Source: an uncultured Methanolobus sp.
Lineage (GTDB): Archaea > Halobacteriota > Methanosarcinia > Methanosarcinales > Methanosarcinaceae
Direction: 5' to 3'
DNA: 64,000 nt
Assembly: GCF_963667555.1 (NCBI RefSeq)
Contig: NZ_OY763421.1
Span: forward strand, 1,815,562-1,879,561
This document shows, piece after piece, positions 52,915 to 62,000 of the stretch. The notes under the pieces were generated by a model. The model was given only the letters and a program-made list of their open reading frames with translations, did no database searches and was not told the origin of the DNA. The position numbers and the translations under genes were made by a program. The number at the start of each line of letters is the position of its first letter. The first letter of the stretch is position 1.

Positions 52915-53217
52915 TCATCCGCCCGCATTTTTCATAATGCTGAGCATGTACAGACCGGCCAGTACGATAATTGACACAGCAAGCAGACCCATGGCCGCTA
53001 TGTATAGCGTGTTTATGGTGTCGTAGAGCTCGCTTAGCTCGGTGTTGTTTGTCTTGTCGATCTGGGTCTGCAGTGGTTCACTCACATATGCATAGATCAG
53101 AATACCGAGAAGCAGTGTGATCGCCAGTGAGAGAATGGCAAGAACCATTGCATTGGCACGTTCATCTCTTTCAAAGCTGATACGGCTTAGGAAGCTGTTA
53201 GCAGATATTAATATCAC
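52915..53217 (-). CDS. Two-pass small membrane protein, 100 aa (abundant virion protein candidate)
   Basis: GTG start (53217). Helices about 24-46 and 70-95 separated by a short polar loop. It has its own promoter with an inverted-repeat operator, unlike its neighbours, which suggests high or separately timed expression. Confidence 0.6.
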   Translation of the reverse strand: MILISANSFLSRISFERDERANAMVLAILSLAITLLLGILIYAYVSEPLQTQIDKTNNTELSELYDTINTLYIAAMGLLAVSIIVLAGLYMLSIMKNAGG

Positions 53218-53228
53218 ATCCTGATGGA

Positions 53229-53273
53229 TTACTATAAGTTATAAATCTATTTAAGTTTTATTACTTATAGTAA
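53229..53273 (-). promoter_or_regulatory. Operator-promoter of the 53.2-kb gene
   Basis: Perfect 10-bp inverted arms TTACTATAAG (53229-53238) and CTTATAGTAA (53264-53273) enclose a TATA-like acttaaatag on the reverse strand. The half-site CTTATAG/CTATAAG recurs in the palindrome at 54557-54570. Confidence 0.6.
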
Positions 53274-53288
53274 TAAAATAACAGGTTT

Positions 53289-54134
53289 TTATGCAACTGC
53301 TTCAGGAGTGACAGGTTTATCGATCCACCTTCGAAGAGTTCGCACGCTGGGACCTTTACACCAGGACTCGATCTCTTCCCATGTGTGATGTTTCTTGACC
53401 TCCGGAAGACAGTTCAAAAGCGCATATGACTGTTTGCGCAGGACTTCAATGTCTGTTCTTGTCAGTGCTGAACCACTCATTTCAGACTCGAACTCATCAT
53501 AGATCTCCTCACAGAACTCAAACTTCACCTTCTCATATTCAGTGATCCATTTCTTAGGAGGAAGGCCAAAGCCTACATTATGGATAACATGCCGTCGTCC
53601 TCCCCAGGACTGGAACTCGTATTTCCCCAGGGTGGTCCTGCCGTCAAGGGCATTATGGTTTACTTTATGACATTCACCGAATGCGATCTGATGATCGTAG
53701 TCTATTCGCTTCATCTCAATGATGGTATGCAGGAGCATCCTTACCTGTTTCTCGATGAATGCCATGGAAGGAACAGTGTATGTGACACAGAGATTTCTGG
53801 ACCTGAATGTCTGATTGACATAACCAACCATCTTGACAACCTTTTTCTGGAAATCACGGGCTGCAAGTGTGACCCCTGATTCATCGTACATGATGCTTTC
53901 TCCGTGGTGCATCGTACGTACCTGGTGCATGAAGTCTTTGGGTTTGAAAACAACTCTCTCAATGTCATCAAAAAAAGAAGGATCCACCATTCCATTAAAT
54001 GAGCCAGTGGAGTAAGATTTTCCTATCCCTGTCTCACCGACAAACACCTGTAGTGCATTCTTGTTCTTCTCGTGGATCCTGTTCCTCGCATTCTGTGCGA
54101 GTGCTTCCCCGTTATTGTCAGCCCGCTTATTCAT
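53289..54134 (-). CDS. P-loop ATPase (virion/packaging or Zot-like)
   Basis: 281 aa from the ATG at 54134, preceded by GAGGAG. Walker A GETGIGKS (33-40), Walker B in ESIMYDESG (about 82-89), further motif CVTYTVPSMAFIEKQVR (sensor-like). The C-terminal part (WEEIESWCKGPSVRTLRRWI) resembles a helix-turn-helix. ATPases of this size in membrane-containing archaeal viruses package DNA; Zot-like morphogenesis ATPases are the alternative. It is the most informative gene of the operon. Confidence 0.7.
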   Translation of the reverse strand: MNKRADNNGEALAQNARNRIHEKNKNALQVFVGETGIGKSYSTGSFNGMVDPSFFDDIERVVFKPKDFMHQVRTMHHGESIMYDESGVTLAARDFQKKVVKMVGYVNQTFRSRNLCVTYTVPSMAFIEKQVRMLLHTIIEMKRIDYDHQIAFGECHKVNHNALDGRTTLGKYEFQSWGGRRHVIHNVGFGLPPKKWITEYEKVKFEFCEEIYDEFESEMSGSALTRTDIEVLRKQSYALLNCLPEVKKHHTWEEIESWCKGPSVRTLRRWIDKPVTPEAVA

Positions 54135-54519
54135 TGATCTCCTCTTCAAGATCTTCTTCAAGGAAGAAGTCAGAACCTACAGAAGCTGTGGCAGGAAGTA
54201 ATCGATTCCTGTATGCAAGTGCCATTAAAGAACGGTGGGTCAGCACCATTTGTTTTTGCCTGGTGATCATGAGATTATGCTTCTGCTCATTGGGAGTATT
54301 CCCTTCAGGCACTTCCATCTCATCGATGCTTTTGACCTCTTCTTTGTACATGGAGTCAATGTAAGGGTAGAGCAATGTTTCCAGGTGGTCCACCAGAGGA
54401 GGAATGGCTGCGTTATTTCCATAGACTATTGATTCCATAATTGCCTGATTGGTATTCCATATAAGAGATGCATAGTCCACTACCTGCAGGCTTGATCTAT
54501 CGTGTGTGTAGTTTACCAT
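54127..54519 (-). CDS. Hypothetical helical protein, 130 aa (first gene of operon)
   Basis: ATG at 54519 after GGTGAG. Helical, ends in acidic EEDLEEEINE overlapping the ATPase start. No family was recognised. Confidence 0.6.
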   Translation of the reverse strand: MVNYTHDRSSLQVVDYASLIWNTNQAIMESIVYGNNAAIPPLVDHLETLLYPYIDSMYKEEVKSIDEMEVPEGNTPNEQKHNLMITRQKQMVLTHRSLMALAYRNRLLPATASVGSDFFLEEDLEEEINE

Positions 54520-54556
54520 AATGCTCACCAGTAATAGTACTTGAAATTACTATATG

Positions 54557-54570
54557 CTTATAGCTATAAG
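54557..54570 (-). promoter_or_regulatory. Palindromic operator before the second virion-like operon
   Basis: CTTATAGCTATAAG, a perfect 14-bp palindrome 38 bp upstream of the first ATG, made of the same half-site as at 53.2 kb. The rest of 54520-54779 holds no gene. Confidence 0.6.
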
Positions 54571-54779
54571 GCTTTTGGAAGCGTTTGCCATACAATAATG
54601 ATGGAAACGTATTGAGCTGCCGCAAAACCATGTATGGAATCTGGCATGGTGGCGTCGCACTATGTCTACATATATACAGGGCACGCAAACGCACGTTTTA
54701 CGCATCGGGTGATGGTGGGGAGAAAAGGCCAAACTTAAGGTAGTGCCAGATCGTGCCAGGTATACATAATAAATATTTA

Positions 54780-55523
54780 TTAGTCTTCGTCAAGTTTCTG
54801 CTTTAGTTTCTTCCCTGCTACAAACAGAAATACTCCAAAGACCAGGATTACCAGGAAAAATACGAAACCATAGATTACCAGGGAAAGAATGGATCCGGAT
54901 TCTTCCTGAACAGGCTGAGCTTCTGCAGGAGATTCTTCCGGACTGGTTGTAGTGTTTTCCTTCAGGACCAGCGTGATCTCCTGTTGTTCCGGGGATGTTA
55001 AGCTCTGCTCCAGGATATCAGGTTGTGTTACTGCAGGCAGATCTTCCTGGCCAGTAGTCTCCTGAGATTCAACCGTGCTCACACACGTGATAGTCTGGAT
55101 GAAGGTGGCTTTCTTGGTGTCTCCTCCGTCCATGTAATCACTGTACTGCACCACGTACTTGATGGAGTAATCACCTGCAGGGTAGGATGAGTTAAAAGAG
55201 AACATTACCGTAGCGAATCCTTCCTTGGTGGTGTTCTGTTCCAGATCTGCATACTTGAAGTCAATGACCTCTCCCTCCGGGTCACTGAGGATTGTCAGGA
55301 CATTGTCTATCTGGTCAAAACCGTACCTGTAATGGAAGGTGCAGTTAGTCCACATGATGCAACCTGCAGATGTGATTATCGGATGGCCGTCCTGCATCTC
55401 TACTGAATCGACTTCATGGGATTCGATGTAAGGATATCTACTCTCAAAAAGGGAGGCAGTGGTTGGGGAGATCAGCAGGAGGCAGGCGAGGAGGAAAGTT
55501 AGAGTTTTTAGTTTACAATACAT
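54780..55523 (-). CDS. Secreted single-pass membrane protein, 247 aa
   Basis: Start at 55523. Signal peptide (about 1-23), Ig-like ectodomain (about 30-145: YPAGDYSIKYVVQYSDYMDG), Thr/Glu/Gln/Pro-rich stalk, membrane helix about 215-238, basic end. Type I surface protein of unknown role. It could be the last gene of region 2 or belong to the chromosome. Confidence 0.6.
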   Translation of the reverse strand: MYCKLKTLTFLLACLLLISPTTASLFESRYPYIESHEVDSVEMQDGHPIITSAGCIMWTNCTFHYRYGFDQIDNVLTILSDPEGEVIDFKYADLEQNTTKEGFATVMFSFNSSYPAGDYSIKYVVQYSDYMDGGDTKKATFIQTITCVSTVESQETTGQEDLPAVTQPDILEQSLTSPEQQEITLVLKENTTTSPEESPAEAQPVQEESGSILSLVIYGFVFFLVILVFGVFLFVAGKKLKQKLDED

Positions 55524-55602
55524 GATATTACTGACAAACATTCAGCATTAAATAATTATTACTGCCATATGCACACTAATTACCACATTCAAATATTCCA
55601 AA

Positions 55603-55642
55603 GTACCATTATTTCTCCACAAGGGAACTGTTAGATGAGTAA
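55603..55642 (-). repeat. RHS coding-sequence relic 1
   Basis: About 40 bp nearly identical to 60181-60220 inside the RHS gene (stretch tatttctccacaagggaact shared). No reading frame of its own. Confidence 0.6.
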
Positions 55643-55704
55643 TGTTTCTCTTCATCATAAATGAACAGAATTTATATTTCTGTTGAATCCAATATCTAAA
55701 CTAA

Positions 55705-56064
55705 ATGTCAGGAACTGCTACAGATATAAATATCGGTGATTATCTGGCCCGCAGGATAGATTCTAGGGTCAGGGAAGGATATGCCCATTCACGGGAAGAA
55801 CTCGTGAAAAAGGCAATAGTCCATTATCTTGAAGATCTTGATATGAGTAAGCGAAGGTCTGAACTGTTCAGGGAAGTAAACCATTCTGCACAGATCATGC
55901 ATTGTGCCTGGAAAGAACCTGTTCCGGCAGATAAGGCACTGGAAATCCTTGCTGCTGTAGGCGAGGGTGCTACAAAGGAAGAGATTGATAGTTCTATAGA
56001 GGATACCCGTGATCTTGTGGACAGGAAGTTTGTACAGGTTCACCGTGATCTTACGGAGCAATAA
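55705..56064 (+). CDS. Antitoxin-like DNA-binding protein of a VapBC-type pair
   Basis: 119 aa. The N-terminus (DINIGDYLARRIDSRVREGYAHSREELVKKAIVHYLED) is a ribbon-helix-helix-type DNA-binding region. The C-terminal helices would wrap the toxin. It stops (TAA) where the PIN toxin begins. Confidence 0.7.
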   Translation: MSGTATDINIGDYLARRIDSRVREGYAHSREELVKKAIVHYLEDLDMSKRRSELFREVNHSAQIMHCAWKEPVPADKALEILAAVGEGATKEEIDSSIEDTRDLVDRKFVQVHRDLTEQ

Positions 56065-56540
56065 TAATCGTTCTGGATTCCTGTATATGGATCCACGCTT
56101 TTCTGGGAACCGATGAGAGATGCGTTTCCCTTACCAAAAAAGTCCTGTCAGGTGATGTGAAGCCTGTTGTTTCCCCGTACATTGCCATGGAAGTTATCAA
56201 CAATGTACTGAAAGAAGGAAACAGAAAGAAATATGACCTCGATAAACTTCAAACAGCAATATGGTCTATTTTCAGGGAACCTTTTGTAAAGACCACATTT
56301 ACACCACTTGATTTTGAAATGACAGTTCTGGAAGAAGTACGCAGCCGCCCCGAATACTGTGCCCTTGCAACTGCCCTGAGCATAGAGCCAAAGGACGCTC
56401 CTATAGTTGTGCTTGCATACCAATATGCTGTCCCTCTTGCAACTATGGACGAGCGTTCACTGCTGAGTGTGAAGGAAAAGATCGGCCAGTTGATAGGAAT
56501 TGATCTGATTAGTGTTGATGAGGCGCTTTCGGTTTATTGA
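56061..56540 (+). CDS. PIN-domain ribonuclease toxin (VapC-like) lacking a normal start codon
   Basis: Full-length reading needs the codon ATA at 56061 (159 codons): IIIVLDSCIWIHAFL (first Asp), SPYIAMEVINNVLKEGN (Glu), KDAPIVVLAYQY (Asp), LATMDERSL (Asp), a complete PIN acidic cluster. The only standard start downstream is GTG 56157, which would drop the first catalytic Asp. The overlap bases ATAA look like a mutated ATGA (see finding). It may be non-functional or start at a rare codon. Confidence 0.65.
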   Translation: MIIVLDSCIWIHAFLGTDERCVSLTKKVLSGDVKPVVSPYIAMEVINNVLKEGNRKKYDLDKLQTAIWSIFREPFVKTTFTPLDFEMTVLEEVRSRPEYCALATALSIEPKDAPIVVLAYQYAVPLATMDERSLLSVKEKIGQLIGIDLISVDEALSVY

Positions 56541-56617
56541 AGGGTTATTTAGAGTGTCGTGTTTAGAGTAACATCGTAGCTATTCAATATTTAAAAATCT
56601 AAGTTCATCTGTCTGCT

Positions 56618-56691
56618 TGGCTATCCTTTCATCATTACGAAAGAAGTAGCTAGTGGCAGTACCGTTCTCAATTTCATAGAATTGGTTGACG
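56618..56691 (-). repeat. RHS coding-sequence relic 2
   Basis: About 74 bp similar to 60049-60122 in the RHS gene (blocks gctatcctttcatcat, gcagtaccgttctcaat shared). Confidence 0.65.
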
Positions 56692-56722
56692 CATATGGTC
56701 CAGTACTCTTATTTTCACGACT

Positions 56723-57478
56723 TTATTTAACCAGCGATAAGAGTTGCTTTATGAGAGCCTCCGAATCATTTTGCGATAATCTGCCGTATTTTTCGATACC
56801 TTCATTTGTTTCGTACACGGTGCGTAAGGATTGTTCGAGGAAAGAATGCTTTTTTAGCAGCTCAGCGAACACGTAAATATCCAGTTCTCTTCCACCGTGA
56901 CCGGAATCGAGCAGTGCGAGGATATCTGCCCTGTCCTTCACAAGTTTTCCACTTTCCCACAAAGGGTCATGGCTTAGCAAATTATCGATTCTGTACTGCC
57001 GGTCCCATATGGCTTTGAGCTTCAGGATGATCAATGCTTCCCGAGTTGGAACGGTCATTTCAATACCGCCACGTATTGTTCTCATTTCGGTGTTCTTTTC
57101 AAGGATGCGGAAATCCAGATAGTCATCATCAATTCCTTCAAAAGGGAAAGGCTTCTGCCAAGTGGCAAAGTCGATGATCACAGGGCCTGCATCGGTCATT
57201 TTCTGGACACTTGTGGAGATGCCGGGAAGTCTGTATGGCTTAAAATCCCTGTTCTCCCTCAGATGGAACATTATACTTTTGCGTATCTTGCTGCTTGTAA
57301 TGAGGTCTATATCGATGGAACCAAACCAAGGATTATAGGAATCTACTGCCCAGCCACCAATGAGCACGGTGTTTGAGTCTTTGAGATCATTGTTCTTTTC
57401 GTGCAGGTAGCGGATAATCTCATTCAATTCTTCCAGAGAAAGAGCGATTATCTTTTGTGTGGGTTCATATTGTGGCAT
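56723..57478 (-). CDS. AbiEii-like nucleotidyltransferase
   Basis: 251 aa. VLIGGWAVDSY (G41-G42) and SIDIDLIT (D56, D58) are the nucleotidyltransferase signature of MNT/AbiEii proteins; a further Asp lies in VIIDFATW. AbiEii toxins of type IV toxin-antitoxin systems modify RNA targets such as tRNAs. It overlaps its partner by 14 bp, as in abiE operons. Confidence 0.75.
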   Translation of the reverse strand: MPQYEPTQKIIALSLEELNEIIRYLHEKNNDLKDSNTVLIGGWAVDSYNPWFGSIDIDLITSSKIRKSIMFHLRENRDFKPYRLPGISTSVQKMTDAGPVIIDFATWQKPFPFEGIDDDYLDFRILEKNTEMRTIRGGIEMTVPTREALIILKLKAIWDRQYRIDNLLSHDPLWESGKLVKDRADILALLDSGHGGRELDIYVFAELLKKHSFLEQSLRTVYETNEGIEKYGRLSQNDSEALIKQLLSLVK

Positions 57479-58478
57479 AGACCGACACCAACTGTTTTGT
57501 TATATCCATTGCAGAGTAGCCCATTCCTGCCAGGTCGAGCAGTGTCTGGGAAGGGGATACTATCCTGATACCTTCCTTTTCACGGATATCATGGAATACG
57601 TCCCTGTCAGTACGGTATATGTATGCAATGGTTCCTTTATCAGAATCGGATGCGAACAGTTCCCTGAAGTAATTCAGATGTTCTTCCTGCATGTAGAGAT
57701 ATATGGCATCATGGCGTACCCCATAACCAGTGTATAGTGATGCGGCTGTGTAGGATGTGAAGCCGAAGGGCATGTCATTCTGAGCTTTGAGGGCTGATGT
57801 TATCTCTTTTGCTGCTGTTGTGGATTCTTCAAAGTCTATTCGTATCTCCTCGATCATGAGATTGGAGAACGGACGTTCCCATGCAATGCCGCTGAGGAGC
57901 TTGTTCACATCGGATATGCTGACATGGCCGTTATTCTGCCTGATTATGTTCTGCTGCATGAGTGCCTTTATGGTCTTGTGCGCCCAGCCGTAGGATACGT
58001 TCTCCATTAAGGAGAGTTGTCTTATGGACGTCTTTTTCTCCTTGAGCAGGCGGGATACCACTTTCCATGATTTCTCCGATGTTATCCTGTGACTGGCAGA
58101 TGTGTACTGTTCCCTGCTTTCAGAGACCAGTGACCGGGGAAGCTTTATTGCTTCTATGCCCAGTTTTTTCATGAGCTTTTCTTCCATCTTCGGGATGTAT
58201 TTTGCAGCAAGCACAGGCACGACCTGTTTCCCGCTCTCCTTCTCCCGCTGCCATAACTCACGGAACAGATTCAGCCGTGATATCGCATCTACCGTTGCCT
58301 TTGACCTTATTTCGATGACACAGAGCACATCCCCTTTTTCCAGTATCAGGTCCGGACTGAAAGGCAGACCGCTCAGGTAAGCCCCTGATGCAACAACCCC
58401 CGCACCATCAGGAATCCCCAGATGGTCCATGATGTACGCATGGGTGTCGTTCTGTTCGTCTCCACTTTGTTGTGTCAT
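57465..58478 (-). CDS. AbiEi-like regulator/antitoxin with extra N-terminal nuclease-like domain
   Basis: 337 aa from the ATG at 58478. N-terminal part has PDLILEKGDVLCVIEIRSK (D43, E56), reading like a PD-(D/E)XK fold with a degenerate E-x-K. Winged helix about 130-185 (TSIRQLSLMENVSYGWAHKTI). The C-terminal AbiEi-type domain (about 195-337) ends SPSQTLLDLAGMGYSAMDI. AbiEi represses its own operon through palindromic sites and neutralises AbiEii; the large palindrome just upstream fits. Confidence 0.7.
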   Translation of the reverse strand: MTQQSGDEQNDTHAYIMDHLGIPDGAGVVASGAYLSGLPFSPDLILEKGDVLCVIEIRSKATVDAISRLNLFRELWQREKESGKQVVPVLAAKYIPKMEEKLMKKLGIEAIKLPRSLVSESREQYTSASHRITSEKSWKVVSRLLKEKKTSIRQLSLMENVSYGWAHKTIKALMQQNIIRQNNGHVSISDVNKLLSGIAWERPFSNLMIEEIRIDFEESTTAAKEITSALKAQNDMPFGFTSYTAASLYTGYGVRHDAIYLYMQEEHLNYFRELFASDSDKGTIAYIYRTDRDVFHDIREKEGIRIVSPSQTLLDLAGMGYSAMDITKQLVSVYATI

Positions 58479-58481
58479 CTT

Positions 58482-58570
58482 AGTTATCACTATATAGTGA
58501 TAACTATATATAGTTATCAGTGATATGTATCAGTGATTGGTGATAGGTAGATGAAGGTATCAGTGATAGG
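58482..58570 (-). promoter_or_regulatory. AbiE-type operator cluster
   Basis: A 24-bp perfect palindrome (58482-58505, half AGTTATCACTAT) starts four bases before the AbiEi ATG. An overlapping 18-bp palindrome ATAACTATATATAGTTAT spans 58500-58517. Three direct copies of tatcagtgat follow (about 58515, 58527 and 58558). The tatata core doubles as TATA box, so binding would block transcription. Confidence 0.75.
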
Positions 58571-58645
58571 TTTGGAGAGAGTTGGAGCATATATATTGCC
58601 CCAGACTACCTGTTTAACAATACGCTCGTCGTCGTGGAAGGTGTA

Positions 58646-58679
58646 GCTGTTGGCTGAGTGGCGGACCTCGCTTAGCTGA
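58646..58679 (-). repeat. RHS coding-sequence relic 3
   Basis: About 34 bp similar to 60205-60238 (cggacctcgct shared), ending at the stop of the immunity-like gene. Confidence 0.5.
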
Positions 58680-58680
58680 G

Positions 58681-59082
58681 TTACTTGTGATAATCGACTT
58701 TTAAAGCAACATCAACTGCCTCAGGTATTTTATCTTCATCTGCGAATTTTCTAATTAAATCTAACTCTTCTTTCCAATCAGGTCCTCCTACTATCCACAG
58801 ATAATTTGCAAAATCTAGCAAAGTACTTTTCTGAGGTTCTAACTTTAATAAACGCTGATATACCAGAAACATCAAATTACTTGGCATATCAAAGTTTTTT
58901 TTATCCTCTTCAGTTATATTGGTTAACTGATCAGAATCATCTGTTATTTCTAATTTCAGCTTAAATTCTTCAACAAGATTTGAAAAATGCAGTCTTACCT
59001 CTTTTAAGTCATTTTCATCATAATCAGATTCAGAAGAATTCATAATTATATTGATTTTATCTCTTATTTGAAGAATATTCAT
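58681..59082 (-). CDS. Probable immunity protein for the RHS toxin
   Basis: 133 aa, acidic, helical (LVYQRLLKLEPQKSTLLDFANYL). It lies 9 bases downstream of the RHS gene on the same strand, the standard place for a cognate immunity gene. Function is inferred from position; no family was recognised. Confidence 0.55.
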   Translation of the reverse strand: MNILQIRDKINIIMNSSESDYDENDLKEVRLHFSNLVEEFKLKLEITDDSDQLTNITEEDKKNFDMPSNLMFLVYQRLLKLEPQKSTLLDFANYLWIVGGPDWKEELDLIRKFADEDKIPEAVDVALKVDYHK

Positions 59083-59091
59083 TATGACACC

Positions 59092-62000
59092 TCAAATCTT
59101 AGGGTAATATGTAGAAACACTATAAGTTCCATCGTTGAGTTGCATTAAAGTATAACCAACGTTATTGCCATTGACACTCACAGTTCTTTCAATAGCAGTA
59201 TTAGTTGGTATATTTATTCCAGAATTTACAGCAGAATTTACATCTAATACTATTTCACTTTCTATTTCGTTAATAGATCCAAAACCAGTCACATCCCCTC
59301 CTGCTGGGTGATCTGAACGATATCCGTGTCCTGTGTTGATTTGTATATTTTTTCCATCATAATTTAGCGTTCTCCTTATGTTGTCTCCAGGAATAGGAGA
59401 AGGCTTCTTCACAATCGTTATACCATCCGCAAGACCTTCCGTAGATTTTGCAACATCATACAGATTATCAGCTTTATTTGTAGCACTTGCAGCTTCCGTT
59501 GTCTTATCCAAGAACTTGAACAAATCTCCAACATTATCCGCATGAGTCACACCTTCCTCAACAGCTTTAACCGCAAGCCTGCCACCTGTAGCACCCGGCA
59601 GAAGCAGACAAACCGCATCGGCACCCAGACCAATGTAAGTCCACTTATCAGCATTGCCCGTGCGGATGTCATTCAGATCCATTGCAAGGAAAGCAAGGTC
59701 AAGTCCAGTCTCAATATAATGCCCACTTGGATCATTATACTTCACCGGATTATCCAGACAATAAGCATACCTGTTCAAGTATTGTGGATTATACACATCC
59801 GGCAGCATCGTATCAGGCTGCACGAACACCCTGTACTCCGGCGAGTAATACCTGGCACCATAATTCATCAACCCGGTATCGGCATCATTCTCCTGCCCTG
59901 TAAAACCATACTTCTCCAGTCCACCAGACTGAACCTCACCATATGGATAGTACTCAGTACGCTCAATCTCAAGCCCACTTTCGTTAATCAACAAAGTGGT
60001 ACTGCCAAGATGATCTGACAGATACCATTCCATGTCTCCAGATGTTTCTTTAGCTATCCTTTCATCATCGCGGAAGAAATAGCTGGTTGCAGTACCGTTC
60101 TCAATCTCATAGAACTGATTGACGTAGTAGGTGAACTCACCGGCAGAGTTCTGTTTCTTGACTCTCTGGCCGTTGGCATCGTACCAGTATTTCTCCACAA
60201 GGGAACTGTTGGATGAGTAACGGACCTCGCTCAACTGGTTAGCATCGTTGTAGACGTAGATGAAATCCTCATCCTCGATGAGGTTTCCATTGTCATCGTA
60301 ATCGAGGCTTTCATTGTTATAGGTCACAGGAGCGTGGAACGGTGCCAGTGAATATTCATAGGATGAAATGGTAATGCCATTGTCAGTGACCTGCCTGATG
60401 CATCCGTACTGGTCATAGGTGAAATCCCTCAGGTAGGTCGGGACACTGTTGACCGACATGTCCGCACTGGTCAGCCTGTCAAGGTCATCGTATCCGTATG
60501 TCTTCACAGAATTGAGGACGTTGTCCTCAATCTCAAGGATGTTTCCGACATTATCAAAGTCGTAGTTAAGGTCCTGAAGACTTTCTGTGTAGATTCTGTC
60601 CAGCAGTAACTTTTCAGAATCATAAGTATAACTGGTGTTTACTCCGTTTGAAAGTTCCTTTGTAGTGATCTGGTTCCTTGCGTTGTAGTCAAGGTTGTCC
60701 ACAACACCTTCAACACTCTCCAGAAGAGTCTGTGCATTGTATCTCAGGTTGACACTGTTGCCATCGGGATAGGTGATACTTGTTGGCCTGTCCATGCTGT
60801 CGTACTGGTAGGACGTGGTGTAATCTGTACCGTCAAGTGTTACGGTTTCGTTGTCTACACGGTAGCGTTGGTCATAGTCGTAAGCTGACGAGATGCCACC
60901 TCTGCTCACCTGTGAGAGTGTGCCATTAAGCCCAAGGTCGTAGGTGAAACTGACATCATCATCACTTGGGTAGTCGATGGCTGTGAGCCTGTCCAGTGCA
61001 TCGTAGCTTAAGAGTGTGGAAACTCCACGTGCATCGGTCTGGTTGATAAGATTTCCGTTCAGGTCATACTCATAGGTCCAGTTACCCATGTCCGGGTCGT
61101 TCATGGATATTTTGCGGCCGAGGGAGTCGTAGGTGAAGTAGACATGCGGTGGAAGTGCAGTACCTGGTGTAACCGGTGTACTTGGGATGATCTCTACAAG
61201 ATTGTTCATAGCATCGTAGCTATAGGAAGTAACATACGTATCACCCTCATTGAACTCATAGACTTTTACAATATTACCGAAAATATCACTTGTCAGAGTC
61301 TTGTTAACACCATTCTGATTAGTGATGGTGGTATTCTCAAGCTCGTACTGATATCTCAGGGTGGTATTGTCAGTGATAGTGATGACAGTTGGCCGGCCGA
61401 TAGGGTCGTATTGGTAAGTGATGAACTGGCCGGATTCGTTTATGTAGTGGGGGACTTCGGTGCTTGAGACGAGGCCGAGTTCGTTGTAGGTGGTGATTTG
61501 TGAAATGCAATTTGATTCACCTTCATATCCTTTTAGTATTAACTGTCCGAATCCATCGTAGGAGTCAATTGAAACAAACCCGTTGTTAGTATAAAGTTTC
61601 TCATTAAGATCTAATTGAACAATACGAAGACTTTCCTCAGTTAAGCTTAGATTAAGATCGGATGTGGATACAGCCACCTGATAATCTGTCAAAGTTTCAA
61701 ATACATTGTTGGTAATATTAATCTGATACCAAGTACCCATATCTTCGACTGTGACAGTTGGTATTACTGGTTCATATTTTCTGGCAAAAGCCCAATCCTG
61801 TGTAAATGACCCAGAATATGTATTTGCACCTAATCCGAGATTTGTAGTTGGTATATTTGTTGTAATGGTACTGAGTAATTGAGTGTCATCAATATAGTAT
61901 TTTGCACTTGAACCATTGCATTCTATTTTCAAATTATAATATGTGTCTACTACCGTACTCGCAACACCTGCTGCTGTATACAAAACGGTTGGATTTCCGG

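Noticed and set aside
34153..55600. A third copy of the tRNA-Glu att core marking the right end of region 2
   Set aside because: None was seen by eye in the sequence right of 34152, so the boundaries of region 2 are left open.
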